This document shows, one piece after another, positions 46,396-55,513 of a stretch of 64,000 nt of DNA (positions are counted from its first letter, which is position 1; each line of letters begins with the position of its first letter). The stretch is from Gammaproteobacteria bacterium (lineage in GTDB: Bacteria; Pseudomonadota; Gammaproteobacteria; Enterobacterales; Alteromonadaceae). Location of the stretch: positions 28,589 through 92,588 of the forward strand of contig JAAFAI010000020.1 in the NCBI GenBank assembly GCA_018222405.1. Reading direction: 5' to 3'. A model generated the notes under the pieces. That model made no database searches and was not told where the DNA came from. It was given only the letters and a program-made list of their open reading frames with translations. Both the position numbers and the translations under genes were made by a program.

Positions 46396-47363
46396 TTGCG
46401 TTTTCCTACTGCTATTTGTTCGATTAATCCGGCAATACCATTGCGCAGCGCCAGAACCATAATGATGATTAAAGAGCCCATCCAGAACATCCAGTACTGG
46501 GTCATATGTTCGATGCCGTAATGCAGACTTTCGTATACAAAAACACCTAATATTGCGCCAAACACAGTGCCGAGTCCGCCTAAAATAGCCATGACTAAAG
46601 CGGTAGCCGATACATCCCAGGCCATCATGGTTGGATTGACAAAACCATATTGCAGAGCGAACAGGTAGCCAGCGTATGCGGCTAATGACGACGATAAAAC
46701 ATAAGCAATCAAACGGAAGTGAAAGATGTTATAACCCAGTGCAGTGGCTCTTTCCGGGTTGTCTTTTATTGCATTGATTACCCGGCCAAATCGTGATTGC
46801 AGTGTGATTTTGAAAAAGACATAGCAATTGAGTAAAGAAAGCAGGCATAAGTAATAAAAATGTATTTCGTTATCCAGATCCAGAAAGTTCAGGCCAAAAA
46901 TCGACGTTTCTGGTTTGATGTAGATAAATAGCCCGTCCAAGCCACCGAATTCGGTTGAGTCAGCAAAGAAGTAAAAGGTCATCTGGGCCAGAGCAAGCGT
47001 TATCATTATCATGTAGATACCGCTGGTTCGCAGTACAATTAAGCCCACAATCAGCGCAATAACAGCACTGGCCACCATGATATAAAACGTATAAATCCAA
47101 AAGTTTACTTCTTCATATTCAGGCACCATGATGGCAAACAGATAACCGCCCAATCCATAGAACATGGCGTGTCCCAATGTAATCAAACCGGTTTTACCTA
47201 CCAGGTAATCCAATGACATGACAAAAATAGCCAGGATTAGCATTGTTGAGACTTTATTAACGTAAAAAGTGTTTTCATAGAAGAACAGGGGGATCCCCAG
47301 GGCTATAAAGAAAAACACATAAATAAATACTTTTTCAGCTTTGGAAGAAAAAACAGACATCAT
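46392..47363 (-). CDS. livM: ABC importer permease (LivM type)
   Basis: This is a 323-residue inner-membrane permease with about nine TM helices. MSLDYLVGKTGLITLGHAMF near residue 45 and RFGRVINAIKDNPERATALGYN near 190 (the ATPase-contact loop) are LivM signatures; GGLGTVFGAILG comes later. It lies 6 bases after livH. Confidence 0.9.
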   Translation of the reverse strand: MMSVFSSKAEKVFIYVFFFIALGIPLFFYENTFYVNKVSTMLILAIFVMSLDYLVGKTGLITLGHAMFYGLGGYLFAIMVPEYEEVNFWIYTFYIMVASAVIALIVGLIVLRTSGIYMIMITLALAQMTFYFFADSTEFGGLDGLFIYIKPETSIFGLNFLDLDNEIHFYYLCLLSLLNCYVFFKITLQSRFGRVINAIKDNPERATALGYNIFHFRLIAYVLSSSLAAYAGYLFALQYGFVNPTMMAWDVSATALVMAILGGLGTVFGAILGVFVYESLHYGIEHMTQYWMFWMGSLIIIMVLALRNGIAGLIEQIAVGKRK

Positions 47364-47369
47364 CTCACC

Positions 47370-48233
47370 TTAACTTTTATACAGCCCTTGTGGTTTAAAT
47401 ATCAGGATCATTGCCATTAACAGGTAGATCGTCATACTCGACATTCCCGGAAGCAACACCGAAGCAAAGGTATCAACAATTCCCACTAATAAAGCGGCAA
47501 CAAAAGCGCCTTTGATTGAGCCCATGCCACCAATGACCACGACGACAAAGCAAGAAATGAGCACACGTTCGCCCATACCAGGTACCAGACTGACGATAGG
47601 CGCAGAGACGATACCAGCCAATGCTGAAAGCGTGACACCCACGGCAAAAACGATAGTGAAAAGCTTTCTGATATCAACACCGAGCGCTTCAACCATATCT
47701 CTGTTTGATTCTCCGGCTCTGATCATCATGCCCAGTTTGGTGTGATTGATGACGTAATACATGGCAACCGCGATGGCGATACACACAACAGAAATAAACA
47801 ATCTGTAGACGGGATATTCAACAATATCAGTTAGTTGTATTGACGAAGATAATATGGCCGGCACATCAACACCAAGCGGATCGTTACCCCATATAAATCC
47901 TTGTGCAGCATTAAATATAAAGATTAACCCTACGGTTAATAACACCTGATCAAGATGATCTCTTTGATACAGATGGGTGATCAAGAAGCGTTCAATAATG
48001 ATCCCGATGATCATTGCAATGGCGCAGGCTATGACGACAGCAAGAAAAAAGCTGTCTGTGACTGTGGTGAAATAGTACACCAGGTAAGCACCTATCATGT
48101 ACATCGAACCGTGGGCCAGGTTAAGAATGCCCATCACCCCGAAAACCAGTGTCAACCCTGACGCAATAAGAAAGAGTAACAGCCCGTACTGCACGCCGTT
48201 TAACAGCTGCACCAGAAATAGTGACAAATCCAT
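47370..48233 (-). CDS. livH: ABC importer permease (LivH type)
   Basis: This is a 287-residue permease, partner of LivM. GLTLVFGVMGILNLAHGSMYMIGAY near residue 25 (quoted in part) and MIRAGESNRDMVEALGVD near 175 are family hallmarks; GGMGSIKGAFVAALL follows. ATG 48233 is used, with GAGG upstream; a TTG at 48248 would add five residues. It follows the binding-protein gene by 42 bases. Confidence 0.9.
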   Translation of the reverse strand: MDLSLFLVQLLNGVQYGLLLFLIASGLTLVFGVMGILNLAHGSMYMIGAYLVYYFTTVTDSFFLAVVIACAIAMIIGIIIERFLITHLYQRDHLDQVLLTVGLIFIFNAAQGFIWGNDPLGVDVPAILSSSIQLTDIVEYPVYRLFISVVCIAIAVAMYYVINHTKLGMMIRAGESNRDMVEALGVDIRKLFTIVFAVGVTLSALAGIVSAPIVSLVPGMGERVLISCFVVVVIGGMGSIKGAFVAALLVGIVDTFASVLLPGMSSMTIYLLMAMILIFKPQGLYKS

Positions 48234-48275
48234 AACAGAAAACCTCAATGCGGGAGCACCAGGCTCCCTAAGTTC

Positions 48276-49463
48276 TTATAACTTGCAGCCACGAGCCGGA
48301 TCATCCAGGCTCGATGCGGCGGTTTTTACAACAACATTCTCACCGTTCTCCACCTTTCTCAGGTAAATGTTCTGGATCGGGTTATGCGCTTTTGAGAAGT
48401 GGAATTGACCTCGAGGACTATCGATTTGGGCACTTTCCATTGCCTTTATCAATGCGTCTTTATCAGCCGTATTGCCAGATGTTGCCTCGACAGCCTGAAT
48501 CACAAGCTGGCCTGCATCGTAACCCTGTACGGCGTATAGATCGGCAGGTTTGCCATAGAGCTCCTGGTACTGCGATCTGAAAGTTTTATTTTTAGGATTA
48601 TCCAGGGAGTCAGCATAGTGCAGGGTAGTCAGTAAGCCTTCTGCCGCTTCGCCTTGCGCTTCGATGGTACCTTCAGTCAGGAAGCCTGAACCAATGAGTG
48701 GAATCTTGTCTTTCAGACCCATTGCTTCATAATCTTTAACGAATTTAACTGAACCACCACCGGCAAAAAATACAAAAACAGCATCAGGTTTAATCGATGC
48801 AATTTCAGTTAAATAAGATTGAAATTCAGTTTTTGGGAAAGGGATGAAAATCTTTTTGACAACATCGCCACCGGCGGCCTCAAATGACTCTTCAAATGCT
48901 GCCAATGATTCTTTACCGAAACCGTAATTCCAGCTCATGGTGACGACTTTTTTGTAACCCATATTGACCGCTTCAGCGCCCATAGGATATGCCGTTTGCC
49001 AGGATGAGAATGAGGTTCTGAACACATTTGGCTGGCAGAATGCGCCCGTAGCCGCATTGATACCTGCATTCGGTATTATCATGATGGAGTCTTTGCCGCG
49101 AATGGATTTTATCATGCCCATCGCAACCCCTGAATGGACTGGGCCGATAACAAAGTCGGCTTTATCCTTATCGGTCATTGCAGAGGTAAGTTCAGGCGCG
49201 CGAGCCGGTTTTGCTTCAGTGTCACTGAGCAGAAACTCAACGGGTCGACCGGCAATTTTATTGCCATGTTCTCGAATTGCTTGTTTTAAACCATTTGTTG
49301 CAGCTTCGCCTAATCCAGCGTAAACGCCACTGTATGGCAGCATAACACCGATTTTTATTGGTTCTTTTTCGGCCGCCTTTACGGCAAATCCAGACAATAA
49401 AAAACTACTCGCAATACTTGCAGCGACCGTTATTTTTCTTATCTTTGAAGTGTTTTTTAGCAT
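48276..49463 (-). CDS. periplasmic substrate-binding protein of the ABC importer
   Basis: This 395-residue LivK-type binding protein delivers ligand to LivHMGF. The signal peptide covers ~1-30 (ITVAASIASSFLLSGFAVKA). The mature opening EPIKIGVMLPYSGVYAGLGEAATNGL and the SDTEAKPARAPELTSAM segment are typical of aromatic/amide binders in the Peripla_BP_6 family. The operon's upstream XylS/BenR-type sites suggest that it binds benzoate or a related aromatic acid, which is inference. It is the first gene of the operon. Confidence 0.88.
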   Translation of the reverse strand: MLKNTSKIRKITVAASIASSFLLSGFAVKAAEKEPIKIGVMLPYSGVYAGLGEAATNGLKQAIREHGNKIAGRPVEFLLSDTEAKPARAPELTSAMTDKDKADFVIGPVHSGVAMGMIKSIRGKDSIMIIPNAGINAATGAFCQPNVFRTSFSSWQTAYPMGAEAVNMGYKKVVTMSWNYGFGKESLAAFEESFEAAGGDVVKKIFIPFPKTEFQSYLTEIASIKPDAVFVFFAGGGSVKFVKDYEAMGLKDKIPLIGSGFLTEGTIEAQGEAAEGLLTTLHYADSLDNPKNKTFRSQYQELYGKPADLYAVQGYDAGQLVIQAVEATSGNTADKDALIKAMESAQIDSPRGQFHFSKAHNPIQNIYLRKVENGENVVVKTAASSLDDPARGCKL

Positions 49464-49503
49464 ATCAATCTACTCGCATTGTGTTGGTTTTGGGTACAAA
49501 TTG

Positions 49504-49564
49504 ATACTAACTCCTCCTCTTTTTTACGCTATCCGAATAGTGCAATACCTATCCGAAAAGTGCA
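49504..49564 (-). promoter_or_regulatory. tandem XylS/BenR-type boxes and promoter of the ABC importer
   Basis: On the minus strand, TGCACTTTTCGGATA (49564-49550) and TGCACTATTCGGATA (49544-49530) are direct repeats of TGCA-N6-GGATA, five bases apart. This is the known XylS/BenR operator pattern (TGCA-N6-GGNTA, twice). The downstream copy abuts a -35 like ATAGCG and a -10 like TAGTAT (49509-49504) spaced 17 bases. The binding-protein ATG follows at 49463. BenR is encoded 2 kb away. Confidence 0.78.
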
Positions 49565-49816
49565 TTTTTAATAAATAAATTACATGTGCGCTTGTTAATC
49601 TGTACGCCTTTATTTACAAGGCTTGCGGGGTTTTAAGGTAGGGTGGATTGAGTGGCTTTTAAAATTGGTTTTTAACAATTCATTAACCGCTGCGGTGGCG
49701 TTGATTTCGCGAAGTTTTCAGGTGGGATTTTGCTATGAAGTTTGTGTTGCAGTGCGTTACTGTTAAGAGAGCAATGGATTTAGATTTTGCCAGGCCCAGT
49801 GATGTGGAATATTGCT
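49565..49816. other. non-coding stretch upstream of the importer operon
   Basis: The gap between the importer operon and the porin gene is 396 bases. It holds the BenR boxes and importer promoter (49504-49564), the porin terminator (49817-49849), and between them about 250 bases of AT-rich DNA in which I see no gene and no clear repeat. Confidence 0.5.
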
Positions 49817-49849
49817 AAAAAAGCAGGTCTCGTAAATTAGGAGACCTGC
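49817..49849 (-). terminator. rho-independent terminator of the porin gene
   Basis: On the minus strand GCAGGTCTC / GAGACCTGC (9 bp, 9-base loop) is followed by TTTTTT, 11 bases after the porin stop. Confidence 0.93.
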
Positions 49850-49859
49850 CAGTGATTCA

Positions 49860-51026
49860 TTAAAATGTATATTTAGCCATGACTTGCAGACGATTCATGT
49901 CACCATCATAGCCGTCAACCGTTTCGCGTTTGGCATAGGTATATTCGATACCTGTGGATAACGCTTTATTAATTGAGTAAATGTAGTTCAGTCGCATGCT
50001 GTAAACGTCGTTAGTACGCGACGCCACCATGCCCTCAACAGTATCGACATCCAGTGATGAATAGATAATATTACTGCGGGCGTTTTCGTTCCAGACATGA
50101 CGGTAAGCAACCGTTAACGCCGTTGCATCAATGGCTTCGAAATTACCGGCATCATCCAAAAAAGCACCATTTGCAGCATTCACCCCAACATAACGACCAA
50201 TACCGGCACCACTGGCAAGCTGTATCCGGATATCATCACCATTGCCTACGTTTATGCGTGATGATACAGAGATACTTGCACTGGTATCGCTGTATTCGTT
50301 CTCGTTAGTTTCGTACGCAAGCTGGCGTAATAATCCACCGACTTTTACATGACCCCAGCCTGTCTTCATAGTGTAAGTGAGTACCAGATCCGGAACTGAG
50401 TTATCGTCGGTAGTTATTTGTGCAGCAGACGTTGTGCCGACGGTGGTTTCCGGGTTCTCCAGTGCAACTTCAAAGCCATTCGCGGTATAGCGAACCTGAG
50501 TTTGGCGAGCAAATGCAACACCGTCGGTAGTACCGATAAAGTCAACTGAATCTACCAGAGAGCCCAAGTCCATAATGGTTGACCAGGTTTGGCCTACCAT
50601 CCAGTTATTGTATTTTAAGAAAGCATGGCGCAGACGGGGCACATAGGAGTTACTGACCCTTTCGTTCCCGCCACTGGTTAATAAAAAATCGAACTCAATG
50701 ACACCGGTAACGCTGTCTGTGTCATTCACCGGTGTGTTGGTTGTGAATCTAAACCGAGACTGTTTGGCGTGTGCATCAAAACGACCACCGAGGTTGTCGT
50801 CCTGGGCACCGGTTTGCACTAATGACGGAACATATATATCGCGACCGGGTCCGATGCCTTCGCCATTTGAGTAATCGCTGTACATTGCATCAACCTTGAT
50901 ATATCCGGAGAACTTTACATCGGTACCCGCAAGGTTTGCAGCACTCGCTGAGGACTGACAGGCAAGTCCACTTCCTAACAGAGCAACAAGCATAGAGCAT
51001 GACAGTGGTTTAATAGTGTTTTTCAT
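49860..51026 (-). CDS. DcaP-like outer-membrane porin
   Basis: This is a 388-residue outer-membrane beta-barrel. The signal peptide is ~28 residues (MKNTIKPLSCSMLVALLGSG...). The mature chain opens with KFSGYIKVDAMYSDYSNGEG, typical of DcaP-like porins, and ends in a strand with terminal Phe (LQVMAKYTF), the assembly signal. ATG 51026, with GGAG upstream, replaces a longer start at 51095. DcaP porins move dicarboxylic and aromatic acids, so benzoate entry is a reasonable inference. Confidence 0.85.
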   Translation of the reverse strand: MKNTIKPLSCSMLVALLGSGLACQSSASAANLAGTDVKFSGYIKVDAMYSDYSNGEGIGPGRDIYVPSLVQTGAQDDNLGGRFDAHAKQSRFRFTTNTPVNDTDSVTGVIEFDFLLTSGGNERVSNSYVPRLRHAFLKYNNWMVGQTWSTIMDLGSLVDSVDFIGTTDGVAFARQTQVRYTANGFEVALENPETTVGTTSAAQITTDDNSVPDLVLTYTMKTGWGHVKVGGLLRQLAYETNENEYSDTSASISVSSRINVGNGDDIRIQLASGAGIGRYVGVNAANGAFLDDAGNFEAIDATALTVAYRHVWNENARSNIIYSSLDVDTVEGMVASRTNDVYSMRLNYIYSINKALSTGIEYTYAKRETVDGYDGDMNRLQVMAKYTF

Positions 51027-51186
51027 TAGGGTCTCCATCTTCGACTTATTGTAAACATTATTCGCGTGTCGTTTATCAAGGGAGTAGCCACTCAATCACG
51101 TGAATCAAATGTTACGTTTTTGTTTAATTTAGGAGGAAGGTACTGTTAAGAAGTGGCATTAACCAATATCAATTTAGTTGCTATGA

Positions 51187-51201
51187 ATACCTGTCAGGTA
51201 T
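51187..51201. promoter_or_regulatory. ATAC-N7-GTAT dyad, second CatM/BenM-type site
   Basis: ATACCTGTCAGGTAT is a perfect 7-base-arm palindrome and differs from the dyad at the LysR/catB divergence (ATACCTCCCAGGTAT) at only two central bases. It lies 161 bases before the porin ATG and 195 before benR, so the LysR regulator may control one or both. Confidence 0.6.
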
Positions 51202-51328
51202 CGCTTGGTGGTTAAAGGTTAGTCGCTTCCGTCTTGTTTTTGTTCGTTTTTAATTCCATTTTTTCAATATAAATCAGATTCATGCGTGATTTTCATTGTT
51301 CCTGCGCTGGTGGCAAATTTACAAAATA

Positions 51329-51357
51329 TTGACATCTCCCTTCTTGCTTTTTACTAT
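51329..51357 (+). promoter_or_regulatory. sigma-70 promoter of benR
   Basis: A perfect -35 TTGACA (51329-51334) and -10 TACTAT (51352-51357) are separated by 17 bases. The benR ATG at 51396 has AGGTGG as ribosome site. Confidence 0.7.
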
Positions 51358-51395
51358 TGGTAAAATAATTCACTATATGTAAATAGGTGGTTTTG

Positions 51396-52364
51396 ATGTC
51401 GTTGCTTACCGCCCTGGGTACATCAGCAATATTTGAACAACAATGTCCGTTCTTAGTGTCTGACTATGTAAACAAACATATTGGCAATCACTCGATAACC
51501 ATTCAGCGGCATTCTTCTGCAAATGCGTCTTTGTGGCATCGGTCGCTGGATGACGCAATATCGTTGTCGAAAATTACTTATGGTAACTCTGTCCGGGTAA
51601 GATCGCCGGAACTAAAAGGGATTTATCACTTGCAAATTGTCCTGAATGGTCATTGTCGATGGCATTTTCGTGACAGAAATATAGTATTGAGTGAGGGCGG
51701 GATGATGATCCTAAACCCAGGCGAAGAGGTTGATTTAACTTATTCGGAAGACTGTGCCAAGATTATTCTGAAAATTCCCACTAGCATTATTGCTGATTGT
51801 GTTATTAATCATGGTGTTATGCTGCCAAAGGGCGGTGTTAAATTTGCCCATGTACCACAACATATCAGCCATCTGAAAACCTTGTCAGGGTTAGTGGAAT
51901 TACTGTGCATAGAAGCTGAAAGTGAAGAGCGTAATGATTCCATGTTTTCGCCATATCAGGCACTTTTAGCGAATAAGTTACTGACAATCTTTCGCAATAA
52001 TAGCGACATCGGAATTGCGCAGAATTTTGAACTAAAAATGTTCAAGCAGATCGATAATTACATCGATGCGAATATTAAAACTGATGTCAGTATTGAAGAG
52101 TTAGCCGAGGTGTCGAATGTCAGCAAACGGACACTTTACAACCTGTTCGCGAAACACCGCTCGGTATCGCCAAAGTATTATGTAAAACAGAAAAAACTTG
52201 CCGCAGTACGCCAGCTTTTACAAGCGAAGCCCTATGGAATAGCGAATGTGACAGAAATCGCGATGGATTACGGGTTTATCCATTTAGGACGCTTTTCCAG
52301 TGACTATAAAAAAGCATTTGGCGAATTGCCTTCCCGTACATTGAAAAGTCATGCCGTTGCTTAA
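51396..52364 (+). CDS. benR: XylS/BenR-type AraC-family activator
   Basis: This 322-residue regulator resembles XylS/BenR throughout: VSDYVNKHIGNHSI near residue 25, ITYGNSVRVRSPEL, LQIVLNGHCRWHF, LNPGEEVDLTYSEDCAKII, and at the C-terminus VTEIAMDYGFIHLGRFSSDY. The last ~100 residues hold the two AraC HTH units (VSIEELAEVSNVSKRTLYNL first). In Pseudomonas such proteins sense benzoate or toluate and activate ben/xyl genes. The start is the ATG at 51396 rather than the GTG at 51387. Its likely target boxes are upstream of the ABC importer. Confidence 0.92.
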   Translation: MSLLTALGTSAIFEQQCPFLVSDYVNKHIGNHSITIQRHSSANASLWHRSLDDAISLSKITYGNSVRVRSPELKGIYHLQIVLNGHCRWHFRDRNIVLSEGGMMILNPGEEVDLTYSEDCAKIILKIPTSIIADCVINHGVMLPKGGVKFAHVPQHISHLKTLSGLVELLCIEAESEERNDSMFSPYQALLANKLLTIFRNNSDIGIAQNFELKMFKQIDNYIDANIKTDVSIEELAEVSNVSKRTLYNLFAKHRSVSPKYYVKQKKLAAVRQLLQAKPYGIANVTEIAMDYGFIHLGRFSSDYKKAFGELPSRTLKSHAVA

Positions 52365-52422
52365 ATAAGTTAAGTTTAACTATGCTGTGAATTGGGGTGA
52401 GGCGAGTAGGGCATGGCTTGAG

Positions 52423-52469
52423 AAAAAAGACTGGTCCTGTTATTGGTTTTCTGCCATTCAGGACCAGTC
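52423..52469 (-). terminator. rho-independent terminator of the aldehyde dehydrogenase operon
   Basis: On the minus strand the perfect 11-base arms GACTGGTCCTG / CAGGACCAGTC (19-base loop) are followed by TTTTTT, shortly after the dehydrogenase stop. On the plus strand it may also limit benR transcripts. Confidence 0.9.
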
Positions 52470-52481
52470 AACGTGGGTCAA

Positions 52482-53936
52482 CTAGAACGGATACTGAATC
52501 CCTTTATCCATCACACTTATCCACTTAGTGTGGGTAAATTCGTCGAGGTTAACCGGGCCGCCAATTCGACCGGCATCCCCGGAATCTTTGAGTCCGCCGA
52601 ACGGAATATGGTATTCGTTGTTTACCGTCTGATCATTAACGTGCACCATGCCTGCATGAATAAGGCCTGCTAAATATTCACCTCTGGCGCTGTTTCCGGT
52701 GTGGATAGAGGCTGATAAGCCAAGACTGGAAGCATTAGCCAGACTGATAGCTTCCTGCTCCGTTTTAAACGTAATGATGGGGGCAACGGGGCCAAAAATC
52801 TCTTCTTTAAATAATGGCATTTCCGCTGTCACGTCAGCTACCACGGTAGGACGGAATAGCTGACCGTCTGTACTGCCGCCTGTTAGCACTTTTGCGCCCA
52901 TGCTCACAGAGTCATTAATTAAAGCCGTTACCTTGTTGGCCTGCATCGGGTTAATGAGTGGGCCTAAATGACACTGCTCCGTAAAAGGGTTTCCGACATA
53001 AAGATTATTAGCCCGCTCAACAAGTGCCTGGGTGTAGGCCTCAGCAACACTTTCATGCACAATATGCCGGCCTGATTGCATACATATTTGTCCTTGATGG
53101 AGGAATGCCCCCCAGGCTGCGCAGGAAGACGCTGATGTAATATCAGCATCTTCAAGAACAATAAACGCGTTATTCCCGCCTAACTCCAGTGAGGTCTTTT
53201 TAAAGGTTTTTGCACAATGTTGCGCAATACTCCGACCGACCGCGGTCGACCCAGTAAAAGCTATCATTCCCGTATCGTTATGTTCAACAAGCGCCTGTCC
53301 CGGTTCGGCTCCGCCTGGCAGCATGCCCAGGACACTTTCTGGCAGTCCGGCAGCTGCCAATAATTCCTGTATAATCACGCCACCTGTTATCACGCTTTGA
53401 GGATCAGGTTTTAGCACTACTGCATTGCCCATCGCCAGTGCTGGCAGAACAGCTCGCAGAGCTAAGAGTAAGGGGAAATTCCAGGGCGCGATCACCCCAA
53501 CCACTCCTACAGGTATGCGCACGCGCATGTTCTTGCGACCGGGGATGACCGACGGGTACAATTCTCCCGAAGGGGCCTGAGTTTGTGCTGCGGCCATATA
53601 AGCCTGTTCAATACAGGCCTGTAGCTCCCATTCACTTTTCGGTCTGATCGAGCCACATTCCCGCGCATTCCAGGTGTGGATAAGTTCAGCATTTTCGGCT
53701 AACTGACAAGCAAAACGACGCAGAATCCCAGCCCGGGTTTCAAACGTTGTGTTGGCCCATTCCGGTTGCGCGGCCTTACATTTTGCAATAACTGCGGCTG
53801 CCTCGTCTGAGGTTGCCGCATTGATGTTGCCTAGTACCTTACCGGTTGCCGGCTCGGTAATATCAAATGCTTTACCGCTAAATCCACTTGAGTAGTTTAA
53901 GGTAAAGTGAGTTTGTGCAATGTCTGTATAATGCAT
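52482..53936 (-). CDS. NAD-dependent aldehyde dehydrogenase, benzaldehyde dehydrogenase-like
   Basis: This 484-residue ALDH superfamily enzyme oxidises an aldehyde to its acid. The active Cys is in GQICMQSGR (near residue 290) and the general-base Glu in TSLELGGNNAF. The cofactor region is IAPWNFPLLLALRAVLPAL with KPDPQSVITGG. The N-terminal DITEPATGKVLG and overall length fit the XylC/benzaldehyde group, and its place next to benzoate genes supports benzaldehyde as substrate; vanillin-type aldehydes are an alternative. It is the last gene of the Tat subunit-GMC-ALDH operon, 9 bases after the GMC gene. Confidence 0.88.
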   Translation of the reverse strand: MHYTDIAQTHFTLNYSSGFSGKAFDITEPATGKVLGNINAATSDEAAAVIAKCKAAQPEWANTTFETRAGILRRFACQLAENAELIHTWNARECGSIRPKSEWELQACIEQAYMAAAQTQAPSGELYPSVIPGRKNMRVRIPVGVVGVIAPWNFPLLLALRAVLPALAMGNAVVLKPDPQSVITGGVIIQELLAAAGLPESVLGMLPGGAEPGQALVEHNDTGMIAFTGSTAVGRSIAQHCAKTFKKTSLELGGNNAFIVLEDADITSASSCAAWGAFLHQGQICMQSGRHIVHESVAEAYTQALVERANNLYVGNPFTEQCHLGPLINPMQANKVTALINDSVSMGAKVLTGGSTDGQLFRPTVVADVTAEMPLFKEEIFGPVAPIITFKTEQEAISLANASSLGLSASIHTGNSARGEYLAGLIHAGMVHVNDQTVNNEYHIPFGGLKDSGDAGRIGGPVNLDEFTHTKWISVMDKGIQYPF

Positions 53937-53945
53937 AGTGATACC

Positions 53946-55493
53946 TTAGCTTGGATTCGCTGAGTTGATCTGATCGGCAATGTAGCTGGCGAGTGCATAA
54001 ACCGTTTCAGAAGGGTTATAACCAATCGACGTTGGCAACAGACTGGCATCTACAATGTATAAGTTCTTTACATCGTGAGTTTCGCCATAAGGGTTGACGA
54101 CCGTTTTGGTTTTATCGGCCCCCATGCGACAGGTACCCTGCGGATGAAAAGAGGTATAGCGATAACGTGCCGGCTCATTCTTCAATTCATCAATAACCTT
54201 GTCGATGTCATCTACTGAGTTGATTCGGGTCTTGTCTGAAGTGGGTAAATACAGATAGCTTGCCCCGGCGGCAAATAAGATACGAGCGTTGTCTTTTAAG
54301 CCTTTTTTCATGGCCTCAAAATCTTCATCATCCACCTGATAACGAATTTCTTTATAGCCGTTCTCGAGGGTAACCTCGCCGACATTTTTATCGTGAATTA
54401 ACGTTATCAAACGCGTTGAGTTAGGGTAATTCTGCATGTACCGGACATAAGGTTTACCGGTTCCAGGCTCGGCCATAAATGAAGCCTCCACAGGCTCCTG
54501 AACCGCATTGAGCTGAATCCAACCGCCTTGTTCAGGTAACGTATGACTGTCTTCAAATAAGCTGTGCGTAGCGCCATGGAAATCATTTAGCTTTTTATCG
54601 AACATGGCGGTGACTGACAAGGATGGATGGCAGGCAAAGTTTTTTCCGACCTGGCCACTGGAGTTACAAATGCCGGAGTTCTGCAGCAATAGTGGCGAGC
54701 CCGTCGGTCCGGCGGCTAACACAACAATTGAGGCTTTAACCGACAGGCGGGTTTTAACGTTGCCAGTAGCCGGGTCCACAACTTCAGCTTCAACACCGCT
54801 GGCAATACCATTCGCTGTATTAATTTTTGTGACCCGGGTATCAGCGTAGATTTCTGCACCATGATTACATGCCCAGGGAAGATAAGTCACTGCCATGGAT
54901 TGTTTGCGATCCGTTTTGCAGCCAGCAAAACAAAATCCGGTCATGGCACAGTCACGAATATTGCGTCGCGCTAAGCCTAAGGGAATATCCAAGGCTTTCA
55001 TGCCCTTTTTGATGTACTCTGCGCCGACACTGGTTTCATGCGCTTTTACTTCGGATATCCCGAGGTTGTTCTCCACTTTTTCAAAGTAGGGCAGCATGAC
55101 TTCAGGCGTTAGATTGGTTAAGCCGTATTCTTTTCCCCATTTTTTGAGGTAATAATCTGGTGTGCGAAAGCACAGTGCTGCATTGACAACGGTGGAGCCT
55201 CCAACACAGCGCCCCTGAAGCACGGTAATGTCTCCATCGGTATTGCTTTGACCGCCTTCTCCTTCGTACATCATTCCCATAGAAGCAGCCAGCATCTCGG
55301 GAAATTTCTCTGAGGGGACATACGGACCCGCTTCCAGAACGATAACTTTCTTACCCGTTTTAGCGAGTTCATAAGCATTGATGCCGCCACCGGCACCCGA
55401 GCCGATAATCACCACATCGGCTGCCAGATTCAATTGTGCCGCACTAATATCGGCAGCTGTTTTTACATTTAATTCATTTTTGTTTGTAGACAT
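53946..55493 (-). CDS. GMC-family FAD alcohol dehydrogenase (large subunit)
   Basis: This is a 515-residue flavin oxidoreductase. The FAD-binding N-terminus is VVIIGSGAGGGINAYELAK, followed by LEAGPYVP and GRCVGGSTVVNAA. The C-terminus has FHPQGTCRMGAD and VDASLLPTSIGYNPS with the catalytic His and Asn positions. A Cys-rich CAMTGFCFAGCK segment near residue 175 resembles the iron-sulfur-type segment of FAD glucose/sorbitol dehydrogenases. ATG 55493 has GGAG upstream; a longer start at 55559 overlaps the subunit gene. It has no signal peptide and probably travels with the Tat subunit. An aromatic or benzylic alcohol substrate is inferred from context. Confidence 0.87.
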   Translation of the reverse strand: MSTNKNELNVKTAADISAAQLNLAADVVIIGSGAGGGINAYELAKTGKKVIVLEAGPYVPSEKFPEMLAASMGMMYEGEGGQSNTDGDITVLQGRCVGGSTVVNAALCFRTPDYYLKKWGKEYGLTNLTPEVMLPYFEKVENNLGISEVKAHETSVGAEYIKKGMKALDIPLGLARRNIRDCAMTGFCFAGCKTDRKQSMAVTYLPWACNHGAEIYADTRVTKINTANGIASGVEAEVVDPATGNVKTRLSVKASIVVLAAGPTGSPLLLQNSGICNSSGQVGKNFACHPSLSVTAMFDKKLNDFHGATHSLFEDSHTLPEQGGWIQLNAVQEPVEASFMAEPGTGKPYVRYMQNYPNSTRLITLIHDKNVGEVTLENGYKEIRYQVDDEDFEAMKKGLKDNARILFAAGASYLYLPTSDKTRINSVDDIDKVIDELKNEPARYRYTSFHPQGTCRMGADKTKTVVNPYGETHDVKNLYIVDASLLPTSIGYNPSETVYALASYIADQINSANPS

Positions 55494-55513
55494 ATTGACT
55501 CTCCAACCGGTAC

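Larger units (their letters stand above)
51027..51395. other. divergent regulatory region between porin and benR
   Basis: This 369-base gap holds the ATAC-N7-GTAT dyad (51187-51201) and the benR promoter (51329-51357). No ORF of note is present. AT-rich sequence near 51100-51180 probably carries the porin promoter, but I cannot place it firmly. Confidence 0.6.
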
